Shown here: piece by piece, positions 1 through 10,403 of the stretch
How the letters are laid out: every line of letters begins with the position of its first letter
Numbering within the stretch: position 1 is the stretch's first letter
Assembly: GCA_963805295.1 (NCBI GenBank)
Contig: CAWDTW010000109.1
Span: 1-64,000 of the forward strand
Length of the DNA: 64,000 nucleotides
Direction of reading: 5' to 3'
From: Roseiarcus sp963805295
Lineage (GTDB): Bacteria; Pseudomonadota; Alphaproteobacteria; Rhizobiales; Beijerinckiaceae
Made by a program: the position numbers and the translations under genes
Notes under the pieces: generated by a model
Told to the model about the DNA's origin: nothing
Seen by the model: the letters and a program-made list of their open reading frames with translations, nothing else
The model's database searches: none

Positions 1-476
1 GAACCCGTTTCTCCGCGTCCCGCCGCCCTCGTCGCCGCCGAAGCGCCGCCCGCAAAGGCGTCGAACTATCCCGAGCCGTTTGCCTCGAGGGTGGCCGGCG
101 GCGCTCAAGCGGCGGCTCGGCGGACGGGTTCGGGCTGAGCGAGTTCGGCGTCGACCTGACCCGCCTCGCACCCGGCGCGATGTCGGCGATCCGTCACGCG
201 CACAAATGCAAGACGAGTTCGTCTATATCGTCGGGGCGGCCGACGTCGTCACCGATGCCGGCCGCCCAGCGGTCAAGCCGGGCAAGTGCGCGGGGTTCAA
301 GGCGGGGAGCGGCGACGGGCACCATCTCGTCGACGCGGCGGCGTCGGCGTCGTCTGTTGGAGATCGGCGACCGCACGCCGGGCGAAGGGGCGGTCTATCC
401 CGACGACGATCTCGCGGCCGGCCTGGTCGAGGGCAAATGGCGCTTCACCCACAAGGACGGGACGCCCTACGATTAG
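1..476 (+). pseudogene. cupin-domain protein, frameshifted and 5' incomplete
   Basis: Small cupin proteins bind metals or sugars in a beta-barrel; this one resembles the short alphaproteobacterial cupins that carry a DEFVYI strand, a GDGHH turn and a YPDDDL tail. The pieces are spread over different frames: an N-terminal NYPEPFASRVAG stretch near 67-104, LSEFGVDLTRLAPGAMSAIRH at about 134-196, QDEFVYIV through GDGHHL at about 208-330, and LEIGDRTPGEGAVYPDDDL to a normal stop at 474-476. At least three one-base shifts are needed to read it through. No start codon is visible, so the gene may begin before the window. The family match is clear from the order of motifs; the specific ligand is unknown. 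Confidence 0.6.
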
Positions 477-483
477 AGCGCCC

Positions 484-849
484 CTACTGCCGAGGCTCGC
501 GATGTCGGCGCCGAGGTCGCTGGCTTCGCCCCGACCGAGTTGCATGTCCGGCATCTTGGGATGCGGGTCCATCAGGAACTTCGCCGTCTTGTCGGCGCTG
601 AAGCCGGGCGTCTGGCGATGTGGCGAAGGTCGGACGCGTCGGCGGCGTGCGACTGGTCGGGGGAGACGTGTGACATGACGCGCACCAGCGCGTCGCCAAT
701 CGCTCGCCGTGGGCCGCGTCGGCGGCGAACGCCGCATCGCCCGGCAGGGCGGTCAAGAGGGCAGAGCAGAGCCGCCGTTCGCGCGCGGCGGCTCCGCGGC
801 CGGAACCGGGACGGCGGCGGACGGGTTCATCGTGGCGATGCGTCTCCAT
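484..849 (-). pseudogene. c-type cytochrome (class I), frameshifted
   Basis: Read on the minus strand, a signal-peptide-like segment (LCSALLTALPGDAAFA) precedes GERLATRWCASCH, a standard CxxCH haem c attachment motif with the usual upstream amphipathic helix. After one frameshift the remainder reads PGFSADKTAKFLMDPHPKMP, which supplies the distal methionine ligand region, then LGADIASLG near a stop at 484-486. This is the order of a small periplasmic monohaem cytochrome c of about 110 residues. The start is uncertain because the signal peptide region may also be shifted; 849 is the nearest in-frame ATG. It converges with the cupin relic on the other strand, eight bases apart. No partner oxidoreductase is visible. 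Confidence 0.55.
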
Positions 850-993
850 TTTGGGGCGCGTCGGGCGACGACGCAGCGAAATCATAATTCCGGCAGGATA
901 GCCCTCCGCGGCGTCCGTCAAAGCGGCGAGGCGTCGCGCCCCGAGCAAAAAGGGCGGCCCGTCCCCCGCCCTTTCATCCGTCGAGGCGTGGCC

Positions 994-2392
994 TCAGTAG
1001 GAATAGTACATGTCGAATTCGACCGGGTGCGGCGTCATTTCGAAGCGAAGACCTCGGCCATCTTGAGCTCGATGTAGCTGTCGATGAAGTCGTCGTTGAA
1101 CACGTCGCCCGCCTTGAGGAAGGCGCGGTCCTTGTCGAGGTTGGCGAGCGCCTCGCGCAAGCTGCCGCACACGGTCGGGATCTTCTTGAGCTCCTTCGGC
1201 GGCAGGTCGTAGAGGTCCTTGTCCATCGCAGCGCCCGGATCGATCTTGTTCTTGATGCCGTCGAGGCCGGCCATCAGCATCGCCGCGAAGGCGAGGTACG
1301 GATTGGCGGACGGGTCGGGGAAGCGGACCTCGACGCGCTTGGCCTTCGGGTTAGACGTCCACGGAATGCGGCAGGAGGCCGAGCGGTTGCGCACGGAATA
1401 GGCGAGCAGCACCGGCGCCTCGAAGCCCGGGACCAGGCGCTTGTAGCTGTTGGTCGACGGGTTGGTGAAGCCGTTCAGCGCCTTGGCGTGCTTGATGATG
1501 CCGCCGATGTAGTAGAGGCATTCCTGGCTGAGGTCGGCGTAGAGGTTGCCCGCCATCGCCGGCTTGCCGCCCTTCCAGATCGACTGGTGGACGTGCATGC
1601 CCGAGCCGTTGTCGCCGTAGACCGGCTTGGGCATGAAGGTCGCGGTCTTGCCGTAGCTCTGGGCGACCGTGGATGCGATCTTGTAGATCTGCAGGTGGTC
1701 GGCCATCGTCGTCAGCGGGCCGAACTTGAGGCCGAGCTCGTGTGCGCCGAGGCGACCTCATGGTGGTGCTTCTCGACGACCGCGCCCATCGGGCCATCGC
1801 CGCCAGCATTTCGCTGCGCATGTCCTCGCCGAATCTGCGGCGGAACCGGGAAGTAGCCGCCCTTGGTGCGCATCCGGTGGCCGAGGTTGCCGCCTTCGTA
1901 GGCGTGTCGGGTTGGTCGGCAGTTCCGTCGAATTCGACTGGAAGCCGGTGTTGTACGGATCGGCGAGAACCGTACGTCGTCGAACACGAAGAACTCGGCC
2001 TCCGGGCCGAAGAAGGCGGTGTCGCCGATGCCGGTCGACTTAAGATAGGCCTCGGCCTTCTTGGCGATGCCGCGCGGATCGCGGCTGTAGGGCTGGCCGC
2101 TCGCAGGATCGAAATGTCGCAGTTCATGACCATGGTCGAGGCGGCGAAGAACGGGTCCATGCAGGCCGAAGTCGGGTCGGGCATCAGGGTCATGTCGGAT
2201 TCGTTGATCGCCCTCCAGCCGGCGATCGAGGAGCCGTCGAAACATCAGGCCGTCGGCGAAAGCGTCCTCGTCGATAAGCGTCTGGTCGAAGGTCACGTGC
2301 TGCCACTTGCCGCGCGGGTCGGTGAAACGCAGGTCGACATATTTGACGTCGTTGTCCTTGATCGCCTTCAGGACATCCTTGGCGGTCTTCAT
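994..2392 (-). CDS. glnA: glutamine synthetase type I, multiply frameshifted
   Basis: Glutamine synthetase makes glutamine from glutamate, ammonia and ATP in the cytoplasm. The N-terminus (MKTAKDVLKAIKDNDVKYVD), GPEAEFFVFDDVRF, YEGGNLGHRMRTKGGYFPVP, DNGSGMHVHQSIW, NPSTNSYKRLVPGFEAPV and the adenylylation loop DLYDLPPKELKK are all present in order, matching a protein of about 469 residues. The frame breaks at about six places, mostly between 1710 and 2330. A last shift just before the end hides the normal tail EMTPHPVEFDMYYSY and its stop at 994-996. glnB lies 87 bases upstream in the same orientation, the usual glnB-glnA order. The number of indels is not compatible with function as written; errors in the sequence or a decayed copy are the two explanations. 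Confidence 0.85.
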
Positions 2393-2479
2393 GGTTTGCC
2401 TTTCCTTAAGATTGAAGTTCGCTTATTTCCGCCCGCCGCCGGCGCGCCGGGTAGCCCTTGATCCGTCTGTAAATCGCCA

Positions 2480-2817
2480 TCAGACCGCGTCCGCACCGGT
2501 CTCTCCGGTGCGGATCCGGATGGCTTCCTCGATATGCGATACAAATATCTTGCCATCGCCGATGCGCCCGGTCTGGGCCGCGTTGCGGATCGCCTCGACC
2601 GCCCCCTGAAGGTTCTCGTCGGCCACGACGACCTCGATCTTCACCTTCGGCAGGAAGTCCACGACATATTCGGCGCCGCGATAGAGCTCGGTATGGCCCT
2701 TTTGACGGCCGAAGCCTTGGCCTCGATGACGGTGATGCCTTGGATTCCCGCTTCTTGCAGGGCTTCCTTCACTTCGTCGAGCTTGAACGGCTTGATGATC
2801 GCCTCGATTTTCTTCAT
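2480..2817 (-). CDS. glnB: nitrogen regulatory protein PII, one frameshift
   Basis: PII senses 2-oxoglutarate and ATP/ADP and controls GlnE and NtrB. The start at 2815-2817 gives MKKIEAIIKPFKLDEVKEAL, the canonical PII N-terminus. The sequence then runs QEAGIQGITVIEAKGFGRQKGHTELYRGAEY with the T-loop uridylylation tyrosine (ELYRGAEY), followed by VDFLPKVKIEVVV and a C-terminus ending in ETGADAV, 112 residues in total. One G is missing in the AAGGGCTTCGGC stretch near 2718-2722, so the literal frame breaks between IEAK and GFGRQKG. A longer upstream start at 2911 gives an unrelated sequence and was not used. It precedes glnA in the same direction and is probably co-transcribed with it. Confidence 0.9.
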
Positions 2818-2995
2818 TGCGGCGAAACTCCGGTCGGCCCGTCTTCGGCGTCATTAGACGCCGCCGGCTGGCGGCGAAGCGCTCATAGCACCCGATTACG
2901 GATCGCGCCATGGGGCCCCTCTAACTGGCCGCGAATGGCGGCAGCATCCTTGCCTCACCTTTGTCTTATGAAATCGAGAAAAAATCGGCCGTCGG

Positions 2996-3409
2996 TCAAA
3001 CGGTTGGGCCCCATTCGCCCGAGCCGAAAATCCGCCAAGACAAAAGGCCAGCCTTCGCCACCACGGTGCGGCCGGATTTTGCGACCGCCACAAGATGGGC
3101 GAAAACTGCGGATGGCGCCACGCCATCGGTTTCTCCGGCGCGCAAACGGCCCGATATTCGTCGCTGTCGTCATCCTCCATGAGGATCGTGCCAACCAGAT
3201 CCGGCCTCAACTGACGGGAAAGATCGCGGCGGGTCAGCCATTCGCACTCGAACTCGCGGCATACCTCCGGCCGGTCGCGTAGATTGTGCAGCCGCCGCCG
3301 AGCCGGCAATTGCGCACAAGGGGCCGGCGGGTTTCTTCAGTTCCGCAATCTCAAGCGCGGAACAGCACATCGTACAGGGTCCGCAGGCTTTGCCCGGCGC
3401 GGCAGTCAT
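2996..3409 (-). pseudogene. YkgJ-type zinc/iron-chelating cysteine cluster protein, frameshifted
   Basis: The N-terminus MTAAPGKACGPCTMCCSAL contains the CGPCTMCC cluster, followed by KPAGPLCA, a glycine-rich GGGCTIY segment, RPEVCREFECEWL and LRPDLVGTILMEDDDSDEYR, then EKPMAWRHP. This is the order of the CxxCxxCC domain family (PF03692, YkgJ), thought to bind a metal; the biological role is not known. Three one-base shifts are needed, two near 3275-3315 and one near 3105. After the last shift the tail reads FAHLVAVAKSGRTVVAKAGL and ends at the stop 2996-2998. It lies between glnB and the divergently read fabD. Confidence 0.7.
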
Positions 3410-3635
3410 CAGTCAACTCCCGTCTCGGCCCATAACTCGAATCGCCAGCCTGTGCGGCCTCCCTATCATCATTGGGCCGCGGGCAGGAGGAGAAACGCAT
3501 CGCGAATGCGGCCCGGTAACGGTCTGCGAGGCACTGAGCGCTCGGTCAGCGCAAAGCTCGTCAATCGCGCGGGACATTCTCTTGACAGCACCCGCGAACC
3601 CGTGTCTTTCCGCGCCCGGCAAAGCGGGGTTCCTC

Positions 3636-4605
3636 ATGAAAACGGCCTTGGTGTTTCCGGGTCAGGGGTCGCAAGCGGTCGGCATGGGCAAGGCGCTCGC
3701 CGAAGAGTTTCCGGCCGCCCGGGAGGTCTTCGAACGTGTCGACGAAGCGCTGTCGCAGAAGCTTTCTCAACTGATGTTCGAGGGGCCGGAGCCGGAGCTG
3801 ACCCTCACCGCGAACGCTCAGCCGGCATTGATGGCCTCAAGCATCGCCGCGTTCAGGGTGTTGGAAAGCGAAGCCGGTTTCAGATCGGAAGGGACGCAGC
3901 CTTTGTCGCCGGCCACTCGTGGGTGAATATTCCGCGCTTTGCGCGGCAGGATCCATAACGTTGGAGGATACTGCGCGTCTCTTGCGCGTGCGCGGCGAAG
4001 CGATGCAGAACGCGGTCCCGGTCGGCGAGGGCGCCATGGCTGCGATCCTTGGCCTGGAGTTCGGCGTCGCGACGAGGATTGCGACTGCGGCTTCAAGCGA
4101 TCTCTATTTGACCGGCGCCATTTGTCAGGCCGCAAACGACAACGGCGGCGGACAAGTGGTCATTTCGGGCACAAAAGCGGCGGTCGAGCGAGCGATGGAG
4201 CTTGCCAAGCTTGCCGGCGCCAAGCGGGCGATGTTTCTACCCGTATCTGCGCCCTTCCATTGCGCGCTGATGCAGCCCGCGGCCCTCGCCATGGAGGCGG
4301 CGCTGAAGAAGGTCGAGATCCATCGGCCGAAGCCGCCGCTCGTTGCCAACGTCACGGCGTCGATGGTTGACGACCCTGAAGCGATCCGAACCGGCCTTGT
4401 CGCGCAGGTGACCGGAACGGTGCGTTGGCGCGAGAGCGTCGCCTATATGAGCGCCCAGGGCGTGACCCGCTTCATCGAGGTGGGAACGGGCAAAGTGCTT
4501 GCCGGCCTCATCAAGCGCATTGTCGAGGGCGCGACAGCCATAAGCGTCGGGACGCCTGCCGACATCGCCGCGTTCAAGGCCTCGGCGAAGCATAAGAATC
4601 ACTGA
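3636..4605 (+). CDS. fabD: malonyl-CoA:ACP transacylase, frameshifted
   Basis: FabD loads malonate onto acyl carrier protein at the start of fatty acid synthesis. MKTALVFPGQGSQAVGMGKA at the start (ATG 3636) is diagnostic. The active-site serine loop should read GHSLGEYSALCA, but one C is missing near 3918, so the frame reads GHSW and the GEYSALCAAGS stretch continues in another frame. A second shift lies near 3886. Downstream, VSAPFHCALMQPAA holds the catalytic His region and the gene ends in SAKHKNH at the stop 4603-4605, about 317 residues. It is followed 11 bases later by fabG, a normal fab operon arrangement. Confidence 0.88.
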
Positions 4606-4616
4606 AAGGCGGAGCC

Positions 4617-5354
4617 GTGTTCGATCTGACAGGCAAGACCGCGCTCGTTACTGGCGCCTCCGGTGGCTTGGGGGCGCGATCGCGCGGGCGCTGCATGCGC
4701 AAGGCGCGACGATGGCGCTTTCGGGCACACGCCGCGAGGCCTTGGAAGCGCTAGCCGTCGACTTGAAGAACCGAGCGCATGTGGCGCCCTGCGACCTTTC
4801 GGATCCGGCTTCGGTCGAGACGCTCGTTCCCGCCGCTGAGGCGGCGCTCGGATCGCTCGACATTCTCGTCAACAACGCCGGCGTGACGCGAGACAATCTT
4901 TTCATGCGCATGAAAGACGCTGAATGGGATTCGGTCCTGGCGATCAACCTGACTGCGGCATTTCGTCTGTCGCGCGCGGCGCTGAAAGGCATGATGAAGC
5001 GCCGCTACGGGCGGATCATCAACATCACATCGATCGTCGGCGTCACCGGCAATCCTGGCCAGAGCCAATTACGCGGCGGCAAAGGCGGGCATGATCGCAA
5101 TGTCCAAAGCCCTTGCAGCAGAGGTCGCCTCGCGCGGGATTACGGTCAATTGCATAGCGCCAGGCTTCATCGCCAGCCCGATGACCGACGCGCTGAACGA
5201 CAAGCAGCGCGAAGCGATTCTCTCCTCGGTGCCTATGGGACGGCTCGGCGCGGGCGCAGACATCGGCGCCGCAGCGGTTTATCTGGCAAGCGCCGAAGCA
5301 TCCTACGTTACCGGCCAAACATTGCACGTGAACGGCGGAATGACAATGATTTGA
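4617..5354 (+). CDS. fabG: 3-oxoacyl-ACP reductase, frameshifted
   Basis: FabG reduces 3-oxoacyl-ACP with NADPH in fatty acid elongation. A GTG start at 4617 with an AGGCGGAG Shine-Dalgarno gives VFDLTGKTALVTGASGGLG, the Rossmann TGxxxGxG motif. The frame then slips near 4668. LVNNAGVTRDNLFMRMKDAE and RIINITSIVGVTGNPGQ follow. An extra base at about 5062 falls just before the catalytic YAAAK motif, after which NYAAAKAGMIAMSKALAAE continues to NGGMTMI and the stop at 5352-5354. Length is the normal 245 residues once both shifts are repaired. It sits between fabD and acpP in the usual order. Confidence 0.88.
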
Positions 5355-5628
5355 GCTGGTTATAATCGCGCTTAGCCTGCCGAGACGGCGCCGGAAGGCC
5401 CTCTCGCTTTGACGAAAAAGATATGCTATCGACCGCGTTCGTCGCTGGGCGCCGAATGGGCGCCGGGGAGGATTTTCGAGCGTCGGCGTCACCGGAATTC
5501 GTTCGAAACACGAGCCGCCTCGCGAGGAGCGGAGCGGAGGGACGAATGGTTGACGTCCTGAGCGGGGGTCGATCGGGGAACATCAACAACGCGGGCGGCA
5601 TGGCCCAACGCATAAGGGAAATAAAAAG

Positions 5629-5871
5629 ATGAGCGATGTCGCAGAGCGCGTAAAGAAGATCGTCGTGGAGCATCTCGGCGTGGAAGCCGACAAAGTCGTC
5701 GATAGCGCCAATTTCATCGACGATCTCGGCGCCGATTCGCTCGATACGGTTGAATTGGTCATGGCCTTCGAGGAAGAGTTCGGCGTCGAAATTCCCGACG
5801 ATCAGGCAGAGACGATCGTCACTGTCGGGGACGCGATCAAATTCCTCGAGAAGGCGTCGGCCAGCAAGTAA
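5629..5871 (+). CDS. acpP: acyl carrier protein
   Basis: This 80-residue acidic protein carries acyl chains on a 4'-phosphopantetheine arm during fatty acid synthesis. The attachment serine is in LGADSLDTVELVMAFEEEF, and the start MSDVAERVKKIVVEHLGVE and the end LEKASASK are typical of alphaproteobacterial AcpP. It is the only gene of the fab run that reads through without a frameshift. GGGAAATAAAAAG supplies the ribosome binding region. The 274 bases between fabG and acpP contain no convincing gene and may hold its own promoter. fabF follows after about 160 bases. Confidence 0.95.
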   Translation: MSDVAERVKKIVVEHLGVEADKVVDSANFIDDLGADSLDTVELVMAFEEEFGVEIPDDQAETIVTVGDAIKFLEKASASK

Positions 5872-6032
5872 TTGCGGCTCGGCAAGTCCGCGTGGCGCGC
5901 CTTCGTCAGGACGTATTGCCTTGAGCGCGCGTGGGCCGGCGTTCCGTCCGGCCCTCGTCGCGATCCGGCCTGGCGCCGCGATCGGCGCGCATGGCTGATT
6001 ATCGCGCGATATTGGAAGCACGGATGGAGCGG

Positions 6033-7295
6033 ATGAGGCGGGTCGTCATCACCGGCCTTGGCATGGTGACGCCGATGGCTTGCGGCGTCGAGGCGACATG
6101 GCGCCGGCTCGTCGCACGGCGAATCGGCTGCGGCGAGGGTCGAAAATTTTGACGTTTCGGACCTCCCTTGCCAGATCGCCGCGCAGGTGCCGCGGGGCGC
6201 CGCGCCCGACGCGTTCAATCCCGACGACTGGATGGATCCGAAGGAGCAGCGCCGCGTCGACGATTTCATCATCTATGGGATGAGCGCGGCGACGCAGGCT
6301 TTGCGCGACGCCGACTGGGCGCCCAAGACGCTACGAGGAGGAGATCGAGACCGGCGTGCTGATCGGCTCGGGAATCGGCGGCCTCGGCGGAATCTATGAC
6401 GCCTCGATAACGCTGCACGAGAAAGGGTCCGCGCCGCATCTCGCCGTTCTTCATTCCCGGCAGGCTCATCAATCTGTTGAGCGGACAGGTGTCAATCGCC
6501 AACAACCTCAAAGGCCCGAACCACTCGGTCGTCACCGCGTGCTCGACCGGCGCCCACGCGATCGGCGACGCCGGGAGGCTGATTGCGCTCGGCGACGCCA
6601 ACGTGATGCTGGCGGGAGGCGCGGAATCGGCGGTCAACCGCCTGTCGCTTGCTGGTTTTTCCGCCTGCCGCGCGCTGTCGACCGGCTTTAATGATCGGCC
6701 CAAGCAGGCGTCGCGCCCCTACGATCGCGATCGCGACGGCTTCGTCATGGGCGAGGGGGCCGGCTGCGTGGTGCTCGAGGAATATGAACACGCGAAAGCG
6801 CGCGGCGCGCGCATTTACGCCGAGCTCGTCGGCTACGGCCTCTCGGGCGACGCCTATCACATCACTTCGCCCGCGCCGGACGGCGACGGCGCCTTTCGCG
6901 CGATGAGCGCCGCGCTCAAGCGCGCCGGGATGTCCGCTGCCGAGATCGACTATGTCAACGCGCATGGCACCTCCACGCCGGTCGGCGACGAGATCGAATT
7001 GCGCGCGGTCGAGCGCCTGCTCGGCAATTCCGCCGGCAAGACGACGATGTCCTCGACCAAGTCCTCGATCGGCCATCTTCTGGGAGCGGCGGGGGCGGTC
7101 GAGGCGATCTTCTCCATTCTCGCGATCCGCGACCAGATCGCGCCGCCGACCCTAAATCTCGACAATCCGTCCGTGGAGACGGCGATCGATTTGGCGCCGC
7201 ATGCCGCGCGCAAGCGGTCGATCCAGGCGGCGCTGTCAAATTCGTTCGGGTTCGGCGGCACGAACGCATCGCTGGTTTTCCGCGCGATGACTTGA
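6033..7295 (+). CDS. fabF: 3-oxoacyl-ACP synthase II, frameshifted
   Basis: FabF condenses malonyl-ACP with acyl-ACP. The start at 6033 (MRRVVITGLGMVTPMACGVE) matches the family; 6024 is an alternative. The three catalytic residues are visible: Cys in TACSTGAHAIGDAG, His in NAHGTSTPVGD and His in KSSIGHLLGAAGA. The C-terminus NSFGFGGTNASLVFRAM is normal. At least three one-base shifts lie in the first third: near 6120, near 6330 and near 6450. From about 6477 to the stop the frame is intact. It lies between acpP and mltG, a common rhizobial order. Confidence 0.88.
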
Positions 7296-7441
7296 GCCGC
7301 ATGACGGCGGCGAATCGTCATTTCGTCAAATTGCGCGGTCATGTAGAGTTCCGTTCGGTCGCCGGAAGCGCAGGCAGGGCAAGCTTCGCGCCCGCTTGAC
7401 GGCATATCGGTGCGGCATCAGTCGGGAGGCCGGCGGACGGC

Positions 7442-9131
7442 ATGAGCGGACATTCCAACGACGGCAGCCAGGACCCGCGGCCGCGCGCGAGCCTGTTCGG
7501 CCGCGGCCGCAGGCCGGCGCCCGCGCTCGGCGAACCCTCGCCGCCGCCGGCAAAGGAGCCGAAGCGGCCCCGCCGTTCGATGCTTTCGAGCGTCAGCGCG
7601 TTTCTGACTTTCGTACTGGTCGGCGCACTTCTGGCGATAGGCTCAGTCGCCTGGCTGATGATGGAGTCGCGAAGACCGGGGCCGCTCGCCGCCGACAAGG
7701 TCGTCAATATCGTCCGTGAGGACGACGGCGGCAGCATCGCCGAACAGCTCGAGCGCGCCGGCGTCATCGACAACGCGGTCTGGTTCAACCTGCTCGCCCT
7801 GCTCGACGGCAGATCGGAGCGCGCTGAAACGCGGCGAATACGAGTTCAAGGCGGGCGTACAGCATGAACGAGATCGAGAGCGATGCTCGCCGGCGCAAAC
7901 GTGGTGCAGCACAAGCTGACCATTCCGGAAGGGCTGACAAGCGAGCAGATCGTGCAGCGCCTGCACGACGACGACGTTCTCGTCGGCGACATCAAGGAGA
8001 TCCCGCGCGAGGGCTCGCTGATGCCCGACACATACAATTTCGAGAGCGGCGACACCCGCCAGGCTCAGCTTGCGCGCATGGCGAAGGAGCAGGCGAAGGT
8101 CGTCGACGAAATCTGGAGAAATCGCTCGCCGGATCTGCCGATCAAGTCGCCGGGCGAAATGGTCACTCTGGCCTCGATCGTCGAGAAAGGAGACCGGCAA
8201 GCCCGACGAGCGTCCGCGCGTCGCCGGCGTGTTCATCAATCGGCTGCAAAAGCACATGCGGCTCGAGTCCGACCCGACGATCGTCTACGGCCTCGTGTTC
8301 GGCAAAGGCACGCTCGGCCACTCGATCACGCAGGGCGGAGCTCAACCAGGCCGACGCCTTACAACACCTACCTCATCGACGGCCTCCCTCCGGGGCCCAT
8401 CTCCAATCCCGGCAAGGCTGCGCTGGAGGCGGTCGCCAAACCTGTCCGCAGCAAGGACCTGTATTTCGTGGCGGACGGAACCGGAGGCCACGTCTTCGCC
8501 GACACGCTCGAGCAGCACTTGAAGAACGTCGCGCGCTGGCGCCAGATCGAAAAGGACGCCAAGGATCGGCTGGCGCCCGACGTGGATCCCAGCCGCCGGC
8601 GATCCACGGCGAGATCGAACCCGTCGATCCCGCGACGTTCGGCGCGCTCGCGGCGCCCACGCTCGCGCAGCCGGCGCCGGCCGCGGTTCTCGCCCGCCTC
8701 GCCAAGATCGGCGCAGGCCGGCACGCGATCGAATTCGGCGCTGGCGTCGCTGTCGCCGGCGGCCTCGGGCGGCAAGTCGATCGAAGACCTCGGCGCCGTC
8801 GTCGCGGGCGTCAACGACTTTCCCCCGAGGGCGAGGCGTTCGCTGACGAGAGCCCGGCGGCGAAGGCGCGGATGATTCCATCACCTCGGTTCCGCTTCCG
8901 CCCGCCATGCTCGCTGATCAGAAGGCGCGCGAGGCCAAATACGGGACGCCCGCGGTCGCGAGCGCCGACAACGCGGCAGCCGCGGACGCGACCCCGGCCG
9001 CTCCGCAGCCGACGACGGCCTCCGGCCGGCCGCGGATCTATGACGCGTCCGAAGGGACGAAGCTCGATCCGCTGCTCAACAAGACCTACGATCTCGGCTA
9101 CGCCAAGGTCGTGCCGACGCTGCGTCAGTGA
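7442..9131 (+). CDS. mltG: endolytic murein transglycosylase, multiply frameshifted
   Basis: MltG is an inner-membrane lytic transglycosylase that ends growing glycan strands. The N-terminus is cytoplasmic and proline/arginine-rich, followed by one membrane helix at about residues 45-70 (SAFLTFVLVGALLAIGSVAW). A LysM-like YceG region (LTIPEGLTSEQIVQRLHDDD) and LPPGPISNPGKAAL are present. The catalytic glutamate lies in LASIVEKETGKPDERPRVAG; an extra G directly after GTCGAGAAA breaks the frame at that motif. About six shifts occur between 7815 and 8900. The C-terminal extension ending DPLLNKTYDLGYAKVVPTLR resembles that of other Hyphomicrobiales. It is the last gene of the fab run and converges with argE. 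Confidence 0.8.
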
Positions 9132-9144
9132 GCCGCGCCCGCGC

Positions 9145-10308
9145 TTAACGCGACAGCTCGGCCGCGAGACCGTCGAGAAACGCAAGGCAGGCCGCGAGTT
9201 GGGCCTCCTCCACGAATTCGTCGGGCTTGTGCGCCTGATCGATCGACCCGGGGCCGCAAACGATCGTCGGCAGGCCGGCCGCCTGGAAATGGCCGGACTC
9301 GGTGGCGAACGAGACCGCGATGGTGCGGTTTGAGCGGGTGAGCCTCAGCGCCAGCGTCTCGGCCGCCGATCCAGGCTCGGCGGCGAGCGGCGGCGCGTCG
9401 ACCTCGATCTCGGTCGTAATCGTCGGGCTCGCGACGAAACGCCTCAGCCGCGGCAGCGCGACCGCGTCGACGAAGGCTTGCACTCGCGCCACCGCCTCGG
9501 CGCTGGCGACGCCGGGCAGCCCCCGGAACTCCCAGTGGAACGCGCATTGGCGCGCGAGGATGTTGCGCGCCGTTCCGCCGTGGATCGTCCCGACATGGAG
9601 CGTCGAATAGGGCGGCGTGAAGCGTGGATCGAGCGGCCCGCGCTCGTATTCGCGGGCGAGGCGGCCGATCTCGCTGACGACGTCGGCCGCCGCCGCGACG
9701 GCGTTCGCGCCGAGCCCCGGCAGCGCCGAATGGGCCTCATGGCCGGTGACCAGCGTGCGCAGGGTCGCCACGCTCTTGTGGGCGTCGGCGACCTCCATCA
9801 TCGTCGGCTCGCCGACGACGACGGCGCCAGGCCGCGGTTCGTCCTGGCCGAACCAGGCGATGACGTCGGTAGAACCGAGGCAGGTCGTCTCCTCGTCGTA
9901 GCTCAGCACGATGTGGATCGGGCGTTTCAACGCCGCCCTCTGGAAGGCGGGGACCATCGCCAGCACGCAGGCGTCAAAGCCCTTCATGTCGCAGGCGCCG
10001 CGGCCGTAAAAGCGCCCTGCCGCTTCGCGCAGCGCAAACGGGTCGCTCGACCAGGCCTGGCCCTCGACCGGAACGACGTCGGTATGGCCCGACAGCGCCA
10101 CGCCGCCGTCGACGCGCGGCCCGATCGTGGCCAGGATCGCAGCCTTGTCGCCCGAGCCGTTCGGCGCGCGGCGTGCGGCGACGCCGTGCGAGGCGAGGGT
10201 GTCCTCGACGAAGCCGATGACCGGCAGGTTCGACCGGTCGCTGACGCTGTCGAAGGCGATGAGCCGCGCCAGCAGCGCTTTGGCCTTTGCGAGACGTTCT
10301 GCGCTCAT
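9145..10308 (-). CDS. argE: acetylornithine deacetylase
   Basis: This 387-residue M20-family metallopeptidase hydrolyses N-acetylornithine to ornithine and acetate in arginine synthesis. Metal ligands are recognisable in ALSGHTDVVPVEGQAW (His, with the catalytic Asp two residues later), YGRGACDMKGFDA (bridging Asp), SYDEETTCLG (general base Glu and ligand Glu) and, near the end, the CGPGSIDQAHKPDEFV histidine. The open reading frame is intact, in sharp contrast to the genes before 9.1 kb. The start MSAERLAKAKALLARL is conserved in length. It diverges from apaG, with 95 bases between the starts. Confidence 0.9.
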   Translation of the reverse strand: MSAERLAKAKALLARLIAFDSVSDRSNLPVIGFVEDTLASHGVAARRAPNGSGDKAAILATIGPRVDGGVALSGHTDVVPVEGQAWSSDPFALREAAGRFYGRGACDMKGFDACVLAMVPAFQRAALKRPIHIVLSYDEETTCLGSTDVIAWFGQDEPRPGAVVVGEPTMMEVADAHKSVATLRTLVTGHEAHSALPGLGANAVAAAADVVSEIGRLAREYERGPLDPRFTPPYSTLHVGTIHGGTARNILARQCAFHWEFRGLPGVASAEAVARVQAFVDAVALPRLRRFVASPTITTEIEVDAPPLAAEPGSAAETLALRLTRSNRTIAVSFATESGHFQAAGLPTIVCGPGSIDQAHKPDEFVEEAQLAACLAFLDGLAAELSR

Positions 10309-10403
10309 CGCGCGGCTTCCTGCCCGGTTCCGGAGGGCGCGCGGCCGAACAAATCGACAAAACCAGTGGACGCGCCGCCGCCCGCCGCTACAATGTCGAA
10401 CCC

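Noticed and set aside
5423..5632. Small gene between fabG and acpP
   Set aside because: Composition is not protein-like, it overlaps the acpP ribosome binding site and start, and it has no family match.
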